A stretch of 64,000 bases of DNA from an uncultured Prevotellaceae bacterium (lineage in GTDB: Bacteria > Bacteroidota > Bacteroidia > Bacteroidales > Bacteroidaceae): the NCBI GenBank assembly GCA_900318795.1, contig ONLU01000009.1, positions 94,427 through 158,426 on the forward strand. Reading direction: 5' to 3'. Of this stretch, positions 1-9,407 are shown piece by piece. Every line of letters starts with the position of its first letter. Positions within the stretch are counted from its first letter, which is position 1. A program made the position numbers and the translations under genes. The notes beneath the pieces were generated by a model that saw only the letters and a list, made by a program, of their open reading frames with translations, did not search any database and was not told the origin of the DNA.

Positions 1-813
1 TCCATGAACTCTACTGTGACCATGAACCTGGCCACATTGTTCCACCTGAAGGGTATCAACCTCACTGCCTCTGCTGCTTGTGCCAGCGGTTCTCAGTCGC
101 TCGGACTGGGCTACCTGCTCATCAAGAACGGACTGCAAGACTGCATCGTCTGTGGTGGTGCTGAGGAGAACAATATGTATGGCATTGCCTCGTTCGATGC
201 CCTGCAGACCTTCTCTACACGCATCGATGCCCCTGCCAAGGCAAGCCGCCCCTTCGACCGCGACCGCGACGGACTGGTGCCCAGCGGTGGTGCTGCCACA
301 CTGATCATCGAGAGCTATGACCATGCTGTACGTCGTGGTGCTCCCATCCTGGCTGAGATCCTCGGTTGGGGATTCTCCGGCAATGGTGACCACATCTCTA
401 CACCCAATGTGGAAGGTCCCACCCGTTCGCTGCTGCGCTCGCTGGAGAGTGCAGGCATCTCACCCCGCGAAATCGGTTATGTGAACGCCCATGCCACCTC
501 TACGCCTATTGGTGACAGTCGTGAGGCTGAGGCTATCGCAAGCGTGTTCGGGGACTATCGTGTTCCTGTGACCTCTACGAAGAGCCAGACGGGTCATGAG
601 ATGTGGATGGCCGGTGCTTCAGAGATTATCTACTCGATGCTGATGATGAAGAACGACTTCATTGCCGGTTCTATCAACTTCGAGAATCCTGATGAGGTTA
701 CTCAGTGCATCAACGTCATTCCCGAGACTCGTCAGGAGCACTTCGACATCTTCCTGAGCAACTCGTTCGGATTTGGTGGTACCAACTCGACGCTGATCGT
801 CAAAAACTGCTGA
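1..813 (+). CDS. beta-ketoacyl-ACP synthase, FabF-like (5' end outside window)
   Basis: C-terminal part of a condensing enzyme; the frame is open back to base 1, so the start lies upstream. Visible motifs are the nucleophile cysteine in SAACASGSQ, the first catalytic histidine in NAHATSTPIGD and the second in KSQTGHEMWMAG, so the Cys-His-His triad of the KAS I/II family is complete. The C-terminal FGFGGTNSTL loop is normal. By family it condenses malonyl-ACP with a growing acyl chain. The genes that follow (ACP, dehydratase, exporter, ketoreductase, LolA-like, DUF5686) point to aryl-polyene-type pigment synthesis rather than housekeeping fatty-acid synthesis. Which of the two or more KS paralogues of such clusters this is cannot be told from the fragment. 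Confidence 0.92.
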   Translation, partial: SMNSTVTMNLATLFHLKGINLTASAACASGSQSLGLGYLLIKNGLQDCIVCGGAEENNMYGIASFDALQTFSTRIDAPAKASRPFDRDRDGLVPSGGAATLIIESYDHAVRRGAPILAEILGWGFSGNGDHISTPNVEGPTRSLLRSLESAGISPREIGYVNAHATSTPIGDSREAEAIASVFGDYRVPVTSTKSQTGHEMWMAGASEIIYSMLMMKNDFIAGSINFENPDEVTQCINVIPETRQEHFDIFLSNSFGFGGTNSTLIVKNC

Positions 814-871
814 TATCGGATAATAAACAGTAAATAGAAAATATATTGTAAATTGTAAAATTTTAAATGTC

Positions 872-1117
872 ATGACAAGAGAAGAAATTATCGCACAAGT
901 AAACAGCCTGCTGGCTGAAGAGTTTGAAGTTGAAGAGAGTGAGTTCACACCCGATGCTAACCTGAAAGAGACCCTCAGCCTCGACAGTATTAACCTCGTA
1001 GACCTCATCGCACTGGTGCAGTTCAACTACAAAATCACCATCCCTGTAGAGGACCTGAAGAAGATCCAGACCTTCAACAACCTTTACGACTACATTGAGG
1101 AGCATCAGGCTGCATGA
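872..1117 (+). CDS. acyl carrier protein of the polyene cluster
   Basis: An acidic 81-residue protein with the four-helix ACP pattern. Ser39 in LSLDSINLVD is the expected phosphopantetheine attachment site (DSI instead of the commoner DSL). It would carry the growing polyene chain between ketosynthase, ketoreductase and dehydratase. It starts 58 bp after the ketosynthase, and its stop codon overlaps the next start (ATGA), so it is translationally coupled to the dehydratase. The AT-rich leader before it contains GTAAAT-type near-repeats that recur before other genes of this operon. Confidence 0.93.
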   Translation: MTREEIIAQVNSLLAEEFEVEESEFTPDANLKETLSLDSINLVDLIALVQFNYKITIPVEDLKKIQTFNNLYDYIEEHQAA

Positions 1118-1536
1118 TATACAGCGGTGATGACATCAAACGGCTGATACCCCAGCGCTATCCGTTCATGATGGTGGATACGCTGGAGGAGCGTGACGGT
1201 AAGAGTGCTGCCGCTACCCTTGAGGTACGGCAGGACAATTACTTTATGCTGCCCGACCAGACGATGGCAGAGACAGGACTCATCGAGCACATCGCACAGT
1301 CCTGCTCAGCCTTGGCGGGTAGCCTGGCATTGTCTCCTGAGTCATCGGCTCCTCCTGTGGGCATCATTGGCGAAGTGAAACATTTTGCCTGCCATCGTCG
1401 TCCGCGTCTGGGCGAGCGACTTGATACCGTAGTCTCTTTCGACATGACGTTTGGCAACGTCACACTGGCCACTGGCCATACTTCCGTAGGCGATGACCCC
1501 GTCGCTGAGGTTAAACTGAAAATATTCATGAAATGA
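1114..1536 (+). CDS. hotdog-fold 3-hydroxyacyl-ACP dehydratase, ApeP/COG4706-like
   Basis: A 140-residue single hotdog protein. The N-terminal LIPQRYPFMMVD resembles the FabZ opening motif and the acidic residue of the central helix is present (GLIEHIAQS). The FabZ catalytic GHFPG loop is absent: the region before the helix reads NYFMLPDQTMAE. That pattern fits the COG4706 (ApeP-like) dehydratases of aryl-polyene clusters better than FabZ/FabA. Predicted role: dehydration of 3-hydroxyacyl-ACP to build conjugated double bonds. It is joined by ATGA overlaps to both the ACP upstream and the exporter downstream, so all three are one translational unit. Confidence 0.8.
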   Translation: MIYSGDDIKRLIPQRYPFMMVDTLEERDGKSAAATLEVRQDNYFMLPDQTMAETGLIEHIAQSCSALAGSLALSPESSAPPVGIIGEVKHFACHRRPRLGERLDTVVSFDMTFGNVTLATGHTSVGDDPVAEVKLKIFMK

Positions 1537-3965
1537 CCCACTTGTTGATCCGTCTCGCTCAGTATTTCCGCAGCCATCAGCTCGTCTGCTGGCTGTCCAT
1601 GGTGGCTTTGTTTGCCTTCTTCGGTTACTTTGCCACCCGGATACATTTGGAGGAAGACATCAACAAGCTGATGCCCTCGTCCAAGAACGAGGATGGTACC
1701 ACCAAGTTGGCTTTTGCAGACTTGAAAATCAAGGATAAGGTATTCCTGTTGTTCGAGGGAGAACATGCTGACAGCCTGGCTGAAACGTGCGATGCGTTCG
1801 TTGAGTCACTCACCAGGAGCGACTCTGCCAGCCAGACCATAGGCGATGTGTTCTACCGCTTGGACGAAGACTTGATGCCTGATGCCATTGACTATATGGC
1901 GGAACACATTCCCGCCTATATTGACACCTCTGCCTATGCGAGGTTTGACACCTTGCTCACCCGCGAGCATTTCGTACGTCAGATGCAACAGAACCGCGAC
2001 GACCTGACGGGCGAGTTTGGCAGCATGTTCCCGGAACTCATCCAGATGGACCCGATGGGCATGCGCAGCGTATTGGCAGAACAGCTGGCACCCCTGATGA
2101 GTGCTGGCAACTACAAAACCATTGATAACCACTTTTTTGTTCCCGACTCAACGGTCTGCATCGCCTTTATCACCCCTCGCTATTCTGCCACCAATACCGG
2201 ACAGGGCTCTGCCATGTTCCAGATGCTGAACGAGCTGATAGACCAGTATGCCAAGAGTCATCCGCAGGTGCGCATCAGCTATCATGGGACACCTGCCAGT
2301 GGCTATTATAACTCTACACAGATCAAGCACGATCTGACGACTACAATAGCAGGGGCACTCGTCTTGGTGCTGCTATTCCTGCTGTATTGCTTCCGTCGCT
2401 GGGATACCATCCCTCTGTTGTTATTACCCGTCGCCTTTGGCACTTTGTTTGGCTTGGCCATGATGTACTGGCTCAAAGGCGAATTCTCACTTCTGGCCTT
2501 GGGCATTGGTGGTGTGGTGCTGGGGGTGGCCATGAGCTATGTGCTCCATGTCCTGACGCATCACCAGTATGTCAGCGACCCTGAACAACTGTTGCGCGAC
2601 CAGGTAAAACCTGTACTGCTGGGCTGCATCACCACCATCGGTTCCTTTGCGGGTCTGTTGTTCGTCAATACCGACCTGCTGCGCGACTTTGGCTTGTTTG
2701 CTGCCTTTGCCATCCTGGGCACCACTTTGTTCTCGCTCATCTGGCTGCCTCAGATGCTGTCCAGCAAGACCAGTCAGCATGCTTTCAGCTGGCTGGATCG
2801 TATCAATGCCTATCCTTTCGACCGCAAACGGCCTCTGCTGGTCGCTATCTTGATGGTCGTCCTGCTGGGTGTGGGTGCCTATCTGGTGGGGGGAACTCAT
2901 TTCGATGCTGACATGCACAACCTGGGCTACGAGGCTGAGATTACGGAGCATTCCGAGAACCTGCTTCGCGACAAGACCTATACAGGCGACAAAACCAAAT
3001 ACTTTGCCAGTCAGGGGCGTACCATGGAGGAGGCCATTGACCACTTTGCCATCTTGGACCATAAGCTCGATTCGCTGCAGCGCATCGGACTGGTGAAGAG
3101 CTATACCCATACCAATCAGCTGCTGGTGGCACTCCATACACAGCAGCAGCGCATCGATGCCTGGCATCGTTACTGGACTCCGGAACGTCAGGCTACCGTT
3201 CGCAAACTCATCAACGAGACGGCTTCCCAAGCCGGACTGAATCCCGAGGCTTTCAATGCTTTCTTTGAGGCTGCCAATGCCGATTACCAGCCTGACGCGC
3301 TCTACAAGGCAGCACTCATCCCCGAGGGCTATCTCTCCACCCTGACCGAACAGTCATACGGTGGCGACTATCTGGTGTTTACTTCTGTCCGCTGCCAGAA
3401 CGACTCTGTGCGCAGCAGCGACAGCGACTATATCCGTATCTGTGATGCCGTCAGCAGCAATCCCAACCTGCTCGTGCTCGATACCTATTATTATACGACA
3501 GACACGCTGATTCAGATGAGCCGGGACTTCGACACCCTGCAGTGGTTGTCCATGGCTTTTGTCTTCGTCGTGCTGCTCCTGTCGTTCCGTTTCAACGTCA
3601 AGTACACGGTGCTGGGCTTTGCACCCATCTTGCTCAGCTGGCTCATCGTGTTAGGTGTCATGAACTTGTTCGGAGTACAGTTCAACCTCATCAGCATCAT
3701 CATTTCCACCTTTATCTTCGGTATAGGTGTCGACTACAGCATCTTTGTGATGAACGGTCTGATCAATCAGAACCTGCAATACCACAAGACGGCTGTACTA
3801 CTCTCTGCTATCATTCTGATCGTGACTGTCAGTAGCATGTTGCTGGCTCAGCATCCTGCCATTCGCAGCGTAGGCTTCTCTACACTCGTAGGCCTGCTCT
3901 CTGCGGTGATTCTTGCCTATGTCCTCCAACCTGCTGTGTTCCGATGGCTGCAAAAAGGAAAATAG
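1533..3965 (+). CDS. MMPL/RND-family exporter of the polyene cluster
   Basis: An 810-residue polytopic inner-membrane protein with the duplicated RND plan: one N-terminal membrane helix (about 18-37), a periplasmic domain, a helix bundle (about 265-410), a second single helix near 435-452, a second periplasmic domain and a last bundle (about 665-805). The FGIGVDYSIFVMNG segment in the second bundle is typical of RND/MMPL pumps. Aryl-polyene clusters carry such a predicted exporter, thought to move the lipid-linked pigment towards the outer membrane with the LolA-like carrier. Start overlaps the dehydratase stop by 4 bp. Substrate is inferred from context only. Confidence 0.85.
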   Translation: MTHLLIRLAQYFRSHQLVCWLSMVALFAFFGYFATRIHLEEDINKLMPSSKNEDGTTKLAFADLKIKDKVFLLFEGEHADSLAETCDAFVESLTRSDSASQTIGDVFYRLDEDLMPDAIDYMAEHIPAYIDTSAYARFDTLLTREHFVRQMQQNRDDLTGEFGSMFPELIQMDPMGMRSVLAEQLAPLMSAGNYKTIDNHFFVPDSTVCIAFITPRYSATNTGQGSAMFQMLNELIDQYAKSHPQVRISYHGTPASGYYNSTQIKHDLTTTIAGALVLVLLFLLYCFRRWDTIPLLLLPVAFGTLFGLAMMYWLKGEFSLLALGIGGVVLGVAMSYVLHVLTHHQYVSDPEQLLRDQVKPVLLGCITTIGSFAGLLFVNTDLLRDFGLFAAFAILGTTLFSLIWLPQMLSSKTSQHAFSWLDRINAYPFDRKRPLLVAILMVVLLGVGAYLVGGTHFDADMHNLGYEAEITEHSENLLRDKTYTGDKTKYFASQGRTMEEAIDHFAILDHKLDSLQRIGLVKSYTHTNQLLVALHTQQQRIDAWHRYWTPERQATVRKLINETASQAGLNPEAFNAFFEAANADYQPDALYKAALIPEGYLSTLTEQSYGGDYLVFTSVRCQNDSVRSSDSDYIRICDAVSSNPNLLVLDTYYYTTDTLIQMSRDFDTLQWLSMAFVFVVLLLSFRFNVKYTVLGFAPILLSWLIVLGVMNLFGVQFNLISIIISTFIFGIGVDYSIFVMNGLINQNLQYHKTAVLLSAIILIVTVSSMLLAQHPAIRSVGFSTLVGLLSAVILAYVLQPAVFRWLQKGK

Positions 3966-4038
3966 GTCAATAGTACAATTGTGAAGCCAATTGTAAACAG
4001 TAAATCGTAAAAAAATCCAATTAGTCAAATCAAGTGAG

Positions 4039-5451
4039 GTGAAGTACGACGTAGTAATCATAGGCAGTGGACTCGGAGGTCTCATCTGTGCCCGTCAACT
4101 GGCACAGCGGGGGCGTAGCGTGGTGGTGCTCGAGCGTCAGCGCATACCGGGCGGATGCCTGCAGAGCTATCGTCGTGGTGAACTGGAGTTTGACACGGGG
4201 CTGCACTATGTGGGGGGCCTGGACGAGGGACAGTCCTTGCACGATGCTTTCCAGTCACTGGGCTTGCTGAGCCTGCCTTGGCAACGACTCGATGCTGATG
4301 GCTTCGACCTCATCACCATAGGCAACCAGACATACCCCCTGGCTGAGGGCTTCGACCATTTTGCGGACACCTTGGCTGCCTTCTTCCCGCAGGAGCGCAG
4401 TGCACTGCGTCAGTTCGTGACGATGCTGCGCCAGTTGCCACCCATGGAACAGAGCTTCCAGGTCAATGCCTACGACTACCTGACATCTCTCTTCCACGAC
4501 CCGTTGCTGGTCAACGTGGTGTCTGCTGCTGCCATGAGGATGGAACTGCGTCGCGAGTCTCTGCCGCTGTTCACCTTTGCCCATGGCTTGAGCAGCTACA
4601 TCCAGAGCAGTTGGCGACTGAAGGGCAGTGGCCAGCTCATCGTCGATTCTCTCATCCGTGATATCGAGGCTGCTGGGGGCGAGGTGTGCTGTCAGACTGA
4701 GGTGTGTGAGATGCGGGAGGCTGATGGTCGTATTGCCGCTGTCCTGTGCCAGGATGACAGGTCCTTCGAGGGCGACCTCTTCGTCAGCGATGTCCATCCC
4801 CAGCTGACTCTGGGCTGGCTGAAGGAGTCGCAAGTGCTGAAGAACATGTTCCGTCGTCGCATCAATCGCTTGAAGAATACGTATGGCATGTTCACCGTCT
4901 CTCTGGTGCTGCGTGCAGACACGCTGCCCTATTTCAACCACAACAAGTATGTCTATCGGGAGGCTGACGTATGGACGTTCTCTGAGCAGACTGACGGAGT
5001 GGGGGGTGTCATGGTCAGCGCTCGTGTACCGGAAGATGGCTCGGCATTTGTTCGTCAGATAGACTTGCTGACACCGCTGCCCTGGTCTTGGTGCCAGGCT
5101 TGGGAGCATACCCGGGTGGGACGACGTGGTGCTGACTACGAACAGCAGAAAGACCGGCTGGCTGACGCGTGCATCCTGCTGGCAGAACGGGTCCTTCCCG
5201 GACTGCGTGACATGGTGGAGAAGCGCTATACCAGCACTCCCCTGACGTGGCGCGACTATACGCTGTCACCTTGTGGCTCAGCCTTTGGGGTCCGGAAAGA
5301 CTGTCGTCATCCGCTGATGACCATGCTGTCCACCAAGACGCCCATCCCCAATCTGCTGCTGACAGGCCAGAGCCTGATGCTGCACGGACTGGAGGGGGTC
5401 ACCATGACAGCCCTCAGCACCGTAGAGGAAATCACGAAAGGGGAGAGTTGA
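4039..5451 (+). CDS. FAD-dependent oxidoreductase, phytoene-desaturase (CrtI)-like
   Basis: A 470-residue flavoprotein with an N-terminal dinucleotide-binding fold: the strand KYDVVIIGSGLGG carries GxGxxG, followed about 20 residues later by the acidic VVLERQ. RIPGGCLQS and FDTGLHYVGG match the CrtI/NAD(P)/FAD oxidoreductase family. The start is GTG; the Rossmann strand begins at the second codon, so no upstream start is needed. Members of this superfamily desaturate or isomerise conjugated chains; in polyene and flexirubin-type loci its exact step is not settled. It lies 73 bp after the exporter, behind an AT-rich spacer. Confidence 0.82.
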   Translation: MKYDVVIIGSGLGGLICARQLAQRGRSVVVLERQRIPGGCLQSYRRGELEFDTGLHYVGGLDEGQSLHDAFQSLGLLSLPWQRLDADGFDLITIGNQTYPLAEGFDHFADTLAAFFPQERSALRQFVTMLRQLPPMEQSFQVNAYDYLTSLFHDPLLVNVVSAAAMRMELRRESLPLFTFAHGLSSYIQSSWRLKGSGQLIVDSLIRDIEAAGGEVCCQTEVCEMREADGRIAAVLCQDDRSFEGDLFVSDVHPQLTLGWLKESQVLKNMFRRRINRLKNTYGMFTVSLVLRADTLPYFNHNKYVYREADVWTFSEQTDGVGGVMVSARVPEDGSAFVRQIDLLTPLPWSWCQAWEHTRVGRRGADYEQQKDRLADACILLAERVLPGLRDMVEKRYTSTPLTWRDYTLSPCGSAFGVRKDCRHPLMTMLSTKTPIPNLLLTGQSLMLHGLEGVTMTALSTVEEITKGES

Positions 5452-5533
5452 GGAATCAGGTGTAAGAACTTCGTGACTGCGAAGATTCGTAAAGAGAATA
5501 AAAAGTTGAATAGTTAAATTGTAAATTGAATAG

Positions 5534-6253
5534 ATGAACTACGCATTGATAACAGGTGGCAGTCGCGGCATAGGCCGGGCCATCGCAGTAAAACTGGCTC
5601 AGGAGGGCTACCATGTGTTGATAAACTATACCAGCAATGACGCTGAGGCTCAGAAGACGCTGGAACTATGTGGCGGACAGGGCACCCTGATGCGCTTCGA
5701 TGTCAGCGACAGCGAACAGACGCGTGCGGCCCTGACTGGCTGGCAGGCAGCACACGAGGGTGAATACATTTCTGTCGTCATCAACAATGCTGGCATCCGT
5801 CGTGACAATGTCATGGCTCTGATGCCCGAGGCTGACTGGCATCGGGTGCTCGACATCACGCTGTCGGGCTTCTACAATGTCACACAGCCGCTGTTGCCTG
5901 CCATGCAGCTGCACAAGTTTGGACGCATCGTCAATATGGCAAGCGTCAGCGGTCTGAAGGGCCTGCCAGGACAGACCAACTACTCTGCTGCCAAGGGTGG
6001 CATCATTGCGGCTACAAAGGCACTGGCACAGGAGGTGGCTCGTCGTAACGTCACTGTCAATGCCATCGCACCGGGCTTCATCCGCACGGACATGACGGAG
6101 GGCCTCAACGAGGCTGAACTGAAGAAGCAGATTCCCATGGGGCGCTTCGGTACTCCTGAGGAGGTGGCTGACGCTGTTGCCTTCCTGGCATCGCCTCAGG
6201 CTGGCTATATCACGGGCAATGTCATCTCCATCAACGGAGGATTGTATACTTAA
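5534..6253 (+). CDS. 3-oxoacyl-ACP reductase, FabG-like SDR
   Basis: A 239-residue short-chain dehydrogenase. It has TGGSRGIG at residues 7-14 for NADP(H), NNAG in the middle, and the catalytic Ser137, Tyr150 and Lys154 (NYSAAK). C-terminal YITGNVISINGG is the usual FabG end. It would reduce 3-oxoacyl-ACP to 3-hydroxyacyl-ACP between the ketosynthase and dehydratase steps. Position inside the operon suggests it is the pathway-specific ketoreductase rather than the housekeeping fabG. A heptamer repeat array follows the stop codon directly. Confidence 0.9.
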   Translation: MNYALITGGSRGIGRAIAVKLAQEGYHVLINYTSNDAEAQKTLELCGGQGTLMRFDVSDSEQTRAALTGWQAAHEGEYISVVINNAGIRRDNVMALMPEADWHRVLDITLSGFYNVTQPLLPAMQLHKFGRIVNMASVSGLKGLPGQTNYSAAKGGIIAATKALAQEVARRNVTVNAIAPGFIRTDMTEGLNEAELKKQIPMGRFGTPEEVADAVAFLASPQAGYITGNVISINGGLYT

Positions 6254-6347
6254 GGTTTAAGGTTCAATGCGGCTTTGCCGCAGTTCAAGGTTCAAGGTTC
6301 AATGCGGCTTTGCCGCAGTTCAAGGTTTAAGGTTTAAAGTTCAAAGT
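6254..6347 (+). repeat. heptamer (TTCAAGG-type) array with GC palindromes, array A
   Basis: Tandem 7-bp units of TTCAAGG, TTTAAGG and TTCAAAG are interrupted twice by GCGGCTTTGCCGC, a 5-bp stem with a TTT loop. The array fills the whole gap between the ketoreductase and the LolA-like gene and points in the same direction as both. It has no sign of coding, although the forward orientation is free of stop codons in every frame. The same repeat type recurs at nine other places in the window. Confidence 0.9.
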
Positions 6348-6348
6348 T

Positions 6349-6843
6349 ATGAAAAGGTTGTTTTTAGTTTTATCATTGATTATTTGTTGTGCTGCAGTCA
6401 GTGTGGCACAGAATGTTACGCGTACACAGCACCGTGCTGCGGTGGCTCAGGACGATGTCACCACAGGCACCATGACTATTCGCAAGCCTGAGTATATCTG
6501 CATATCTACCAACGAAGGCAAGGAACAGCTCATCATGGACGGTACCAAGTTCACGATGACCATGGGTGGCAAGAAGCATGTCACCGACAGCAAGAAGAAC
6601 GCTCAGTTCTCCACCTTCCACGACGTGCTCCAGGCTGTCATCAACAACCAGCCTCTTCCTACGGGTGAAGACTTGTCTGTCACCACTCAGAAAGGTCTGA
6701 AGACCATTACCATCACTCCTGCCAAGAAGAAACGTCAGCTGTTTTCTTCGTTCGTTCTGGTCATCGACACCAAGTCATCTGCCATCCGTCAGCTTCGCAT
6801 GAACGGACGTAAAGGTGATTACACTGATTATAAGATGCAATGA
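6349..6843 (+). CDS. LolA-like outer-membrane lipoprotein carrier family protein
   Basis: A 164-residue protein with a clear signal peptide (about 1-20, ending SVAQ) and no lipobox, so it is periplasmic. The body is beta-rich and ends with an IDTKSSAIRQLRM segment, as in LolA-like half-barrels (the typical length is 180-210, so this is a short member). Aryl-polyene loci contain a LolA-like carrier proposed to chaperone the lipidated pigment across the periplasm. It is coupled to the downstream gene by a 4-bp overlap. The family assignment rests on fold pattern plus context and is moderate. Confidence 0.65.
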   Translation: MKRLFLVLSLIICCAAVSVAQNVTRTQHRAAVAQDDVTTGTMTIRKPEYICISTNEGKEQLIMDGTKFTMTMGGKKHVTDSKKNAQFSTFHDVLQAVINNQPLPTGEDLSVTTQKGLKTITITPAKKKRQLFSSFVLVIDTKSSAIRQLRMNGRKGDYTDYKMQ

Positions 6844-9407
6844 TTACACTGCGTAAGTTTTTTTTCATCCTCTGTTCATTACTGACGGTAGTGCTGGCAC
6901 ATGCCCAGCAGATTCGGGGTGTGGTCACTGACGCTGAGACTGGCGACAGCATTCCCATGGTGAGCGTCGTCTACAGAGGCCATCATGTCGCTGTGGTGTC
7001 CGATGTCAGCGGTCGCTTCACCATCGATCGCCATGAGGGGTGGAACATCACCTTCAGTGCGGTGGGCTATAAGTCGCGCATCGTTGCCGTGACAGCCAAG
7101 ACCAAGGGCCGTCTCCACATCAAACTGTCGCCCGACAAGCATATGCTGGCTGAGGTTACCGTCAAGGCTAAACGCCAGAAGTACAGCCGTAAGAACAATC
7201 CTGCTGTGGAACTGATGCGTCGGGTGGTGGCTGCGAAGAAGAAGACCGACTTGTCGCTCAACGACTACTACCAGTATAACAAGTACGAGAAGATTACACT
7301 CTCCTTGAACGACCTGAAACCCGAACAGCTCGAGACGGGGCCTTTCAAGAAGCACCCCTGGCTGGTGGAACAGGTGGAGGTCAGCCCCCAGACGGGCAAG
7401 ATGATTCTTCCTGTCAGTGTCGACGAGACGGTGTCGCAGAAGGTCTATCGTCGTGACCCCCGCTCTGAGAAGACCATCATCATGGGACAGACCTCCAAGG
7501 GTGTCAACCATCTGTTCCAGACGGGTGACATCATCAATACCGTCCTGAAGGATGTCTTCACGGACATCGACCTCTATCAGGACCATATCCGCCTGTTGCA
7601 GTATCCCTTCATCTCGCCTATCAGCAACGAGGGTATCGGTTTCTATCGCTACTACATCGAGGATACGCTCGCCATTGAGCGCGACTCGTGCATCCACCTC
7701 CACTTCCTGCCCAACAACCAGCAGGACATGGGTTTCCGGGGCGACTTGTACATCCTGAAGGACTCGTCGCTCCACGTGCGTCGTTGCGAGATGACCATAC
7801 CCAAGCAGAGCAACGTCAACTTCGTCAACAATGTCAAGATTCTGCAGGAGTACTCCAAACTGCCCGACGGTCAGTGGGTGCTCACCAAGGACGACATGAC
7901 TACCGACCTCAACTTTGCCAGCTTCTTGCGCAGCACGACCGTCACCCGCACTACCTGTCTGACGGACTATAGCTTTGACCCCATACCCAAGAAACTCTTC
8001 AAGGGCAAGGCCAAACAATTCACCGAGGCTGATGCCGAGATGCGTGACGACGAGTTCTGGCGACAGTACCGGCAAGTCGAGCTGACCAAGAGCGAGGGCT
8101 CCATGGATAAGTTCGTTCACCGCATCGAGAACATCAAGGGCATGAAGTATGTCATCTTCGGACTCAAGGCGCTCTTCGAGAACTCCATCGAGACCAGTAC
8201 GCCCAACTATATCGACATCTGTCCCGTCAACACCATCCTCTCGAACAACTATGTCGACGGATGGCGCTCGCGACTGAGCTTCAAGACCACGGCCAACCTC
8301 AACAAGCACTTCTTCCTCTCTGCCTATTACGGACGGGGATGGGGGAGTCACAAGAACTACTATCTGGCTGAGGTGACCTATTCCATCAATCCCAAGAAGT
8401 ACCTCCCTCATGAGTACCCTCGTCGGACGCTCACCGTACAGATCAACCGTGACGTCTGCTCACCCAGCGATCGCTTTGTGGATACCGATAAGGATAACTT
8501 CATGGTGGCTCTCAAGTGGGCGAAGGTCGACAAGATGATGCTCTACAACCGTCAGCAGGTGACCTTCGACTACGAGACTGACTGGGGCCTCAAGGCTACT
8601 CTCATCGGTAAGCGTGAGGAGAACGAGTCCTGTGGCAAGATGACCTTCACCACCCTCGACCAACCGGTACCTGTCGAGTTTCGTCGTACGGGCAATGGCG
8701 ACTTCCTCAAGACCACGGAGGTCACGGCACGTCTGCGCTATGCACCTGGCGAGACCTACGTCAACAACAAGCTGCGTCGTCGTGTCATCAACAAGGATGC
8801 TCCTGTGTTCAGCATTTCTCATACCATGGGCTTCGATGGCATCATGGGTGGTCAGTACAACTACAACTTCACGGAGGCTCACATCTACAAGCGCTTCTGG
8901 CTCAGCAGCTGGGGTAAGCTCGACTTCAGCCTCAAGGCTGGCATTCAGTGGAGCCAGGTGCCCTATCCGCTGCTCATCCATCCTGCTGCCAACCAGTCGT
9001 ACATCATTGCTCCTGAGACGTTCAACCTCATCAGAAACATGGAGTTCATGAACGACCGCTATGCTTCGTTCATGATGTCGTGGGACCTCAACGGTAAGAT
9101 CTTCAACCGTATCCCCCTCATCAAGAAGCTCCACTGGCGTGAGTACCTGGGCATCCGCATGCTGTGGGGCTCGCTGAGCGACAAGAACAATCCCTACCTC
9201 GAGCAGAATCGTGGCAACAGCCGCCTGATGTACTTCCCCGAAGGCTGTCATGTCATGGATCCCCATCGTCCCTATGCGGAACTCGTCATCGGTGTCCATA
9301 ACATCTTTAAGATCTGGCACATCGAGTACGTACGTCGCCTCAGCTACCATGACCTGCCCGACAGTCCCAAGTGGGGCATGCGCTACGTCATAGCACTGAC
9401 CTTCTAA
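6840..9407 (+). CDS. DUF5686 / carboxypeptidase-regulatory-like outer-membrane protein
   Basis: An 855-residue protein: signal peptide (1-22, ending AHAQ), a CarboxypepD_reg-like beta-sandwich (about 24-100; IRGVVTDAETGDSIPMVSV opens it), then a long region of amphipathic beta strands ending in an aromatic residue (LTF), as expected for an outer-membrane barrel. DUF5686 proteins are specific to Bacteroidota and are thought to be TonB-receptor-like or Omp85-like barrels; the function is unknown. As last gene of the polyene operon it may form the outer-membrane end of pigment export (inference). It converges with the radical SAM gene, overlapping it by 4 bp. Confidence 0.8.
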   Translation: MITLRKFFFILCSLLTVVLAHAQQIRGVVTDAETGDSIPMVSVVYRGHHVAVVSDVSGRFTIDRHEGWNITFSAVGYKSRIVAVTAKTKGRLHIKLSPDKHMLAEVTVKAKRQKYSRKNNPAVELMRRVVAAKKKTDLSLNDYYQYNKYEKITLSLNDLKPEQLETGPFKKHPWLVEQVEVSPQTGKMILPVSVDETVSQKVYRRDPRSEKTIIMGQTSKGVNHLFQTGDIINTVLKDVFTDIDLYQDHIRLLQYPFISPISNEGIGFYRYYIEDTLAIERDSCIHLHFLPNNQQDMGFRGDLYILKDSSLHVRRCEMTIPKQSNVNFVNNVKILQEYSKLPDGQWVLTKDDMTTDLNFASFLRSTTVTRTTCLTDYSFDPIPKKLFKGKAKQFTEADAEMRDDEFWRQYRQVELTKSEGSMDKFVHRIENIKGMKYVIFGLKALFENSIETSTPNYIDICPVNTILSNNYVDGWRSRLSFKTTANLNKHFFLSAYYGRGWGSHKNYYLAEVTYSINPKKYLPHEYPRRTLTVQINRDVCSPSDRFVDTDKDNFMVALKWAKVDKMMLYNRQQVTFDYETDWGLKATLIGKREENESCGKMTFTTLDQPVPVEFRRTGNGDFLKTTEVTARLRYAPGETYVNNKLRRRVINKDAPVFSISHTMGFDGIMGGQYNYNFTEAHIYKRFWLSSWGKLDFSLKAGIQWSQVPYPLLIHPAANQSYIIAPETFNLIRNMEFMNDRYASFMMSWDLNGKIFNRIPLIKKLHWREYLGIRMLWGSLSDKNNPYLEQNRGNSRLMYFPEGCHVMDPHRPYAELVIGVHNIFKIWHIEYVRRLSYHDLPDSPKWGMRYVIALTF

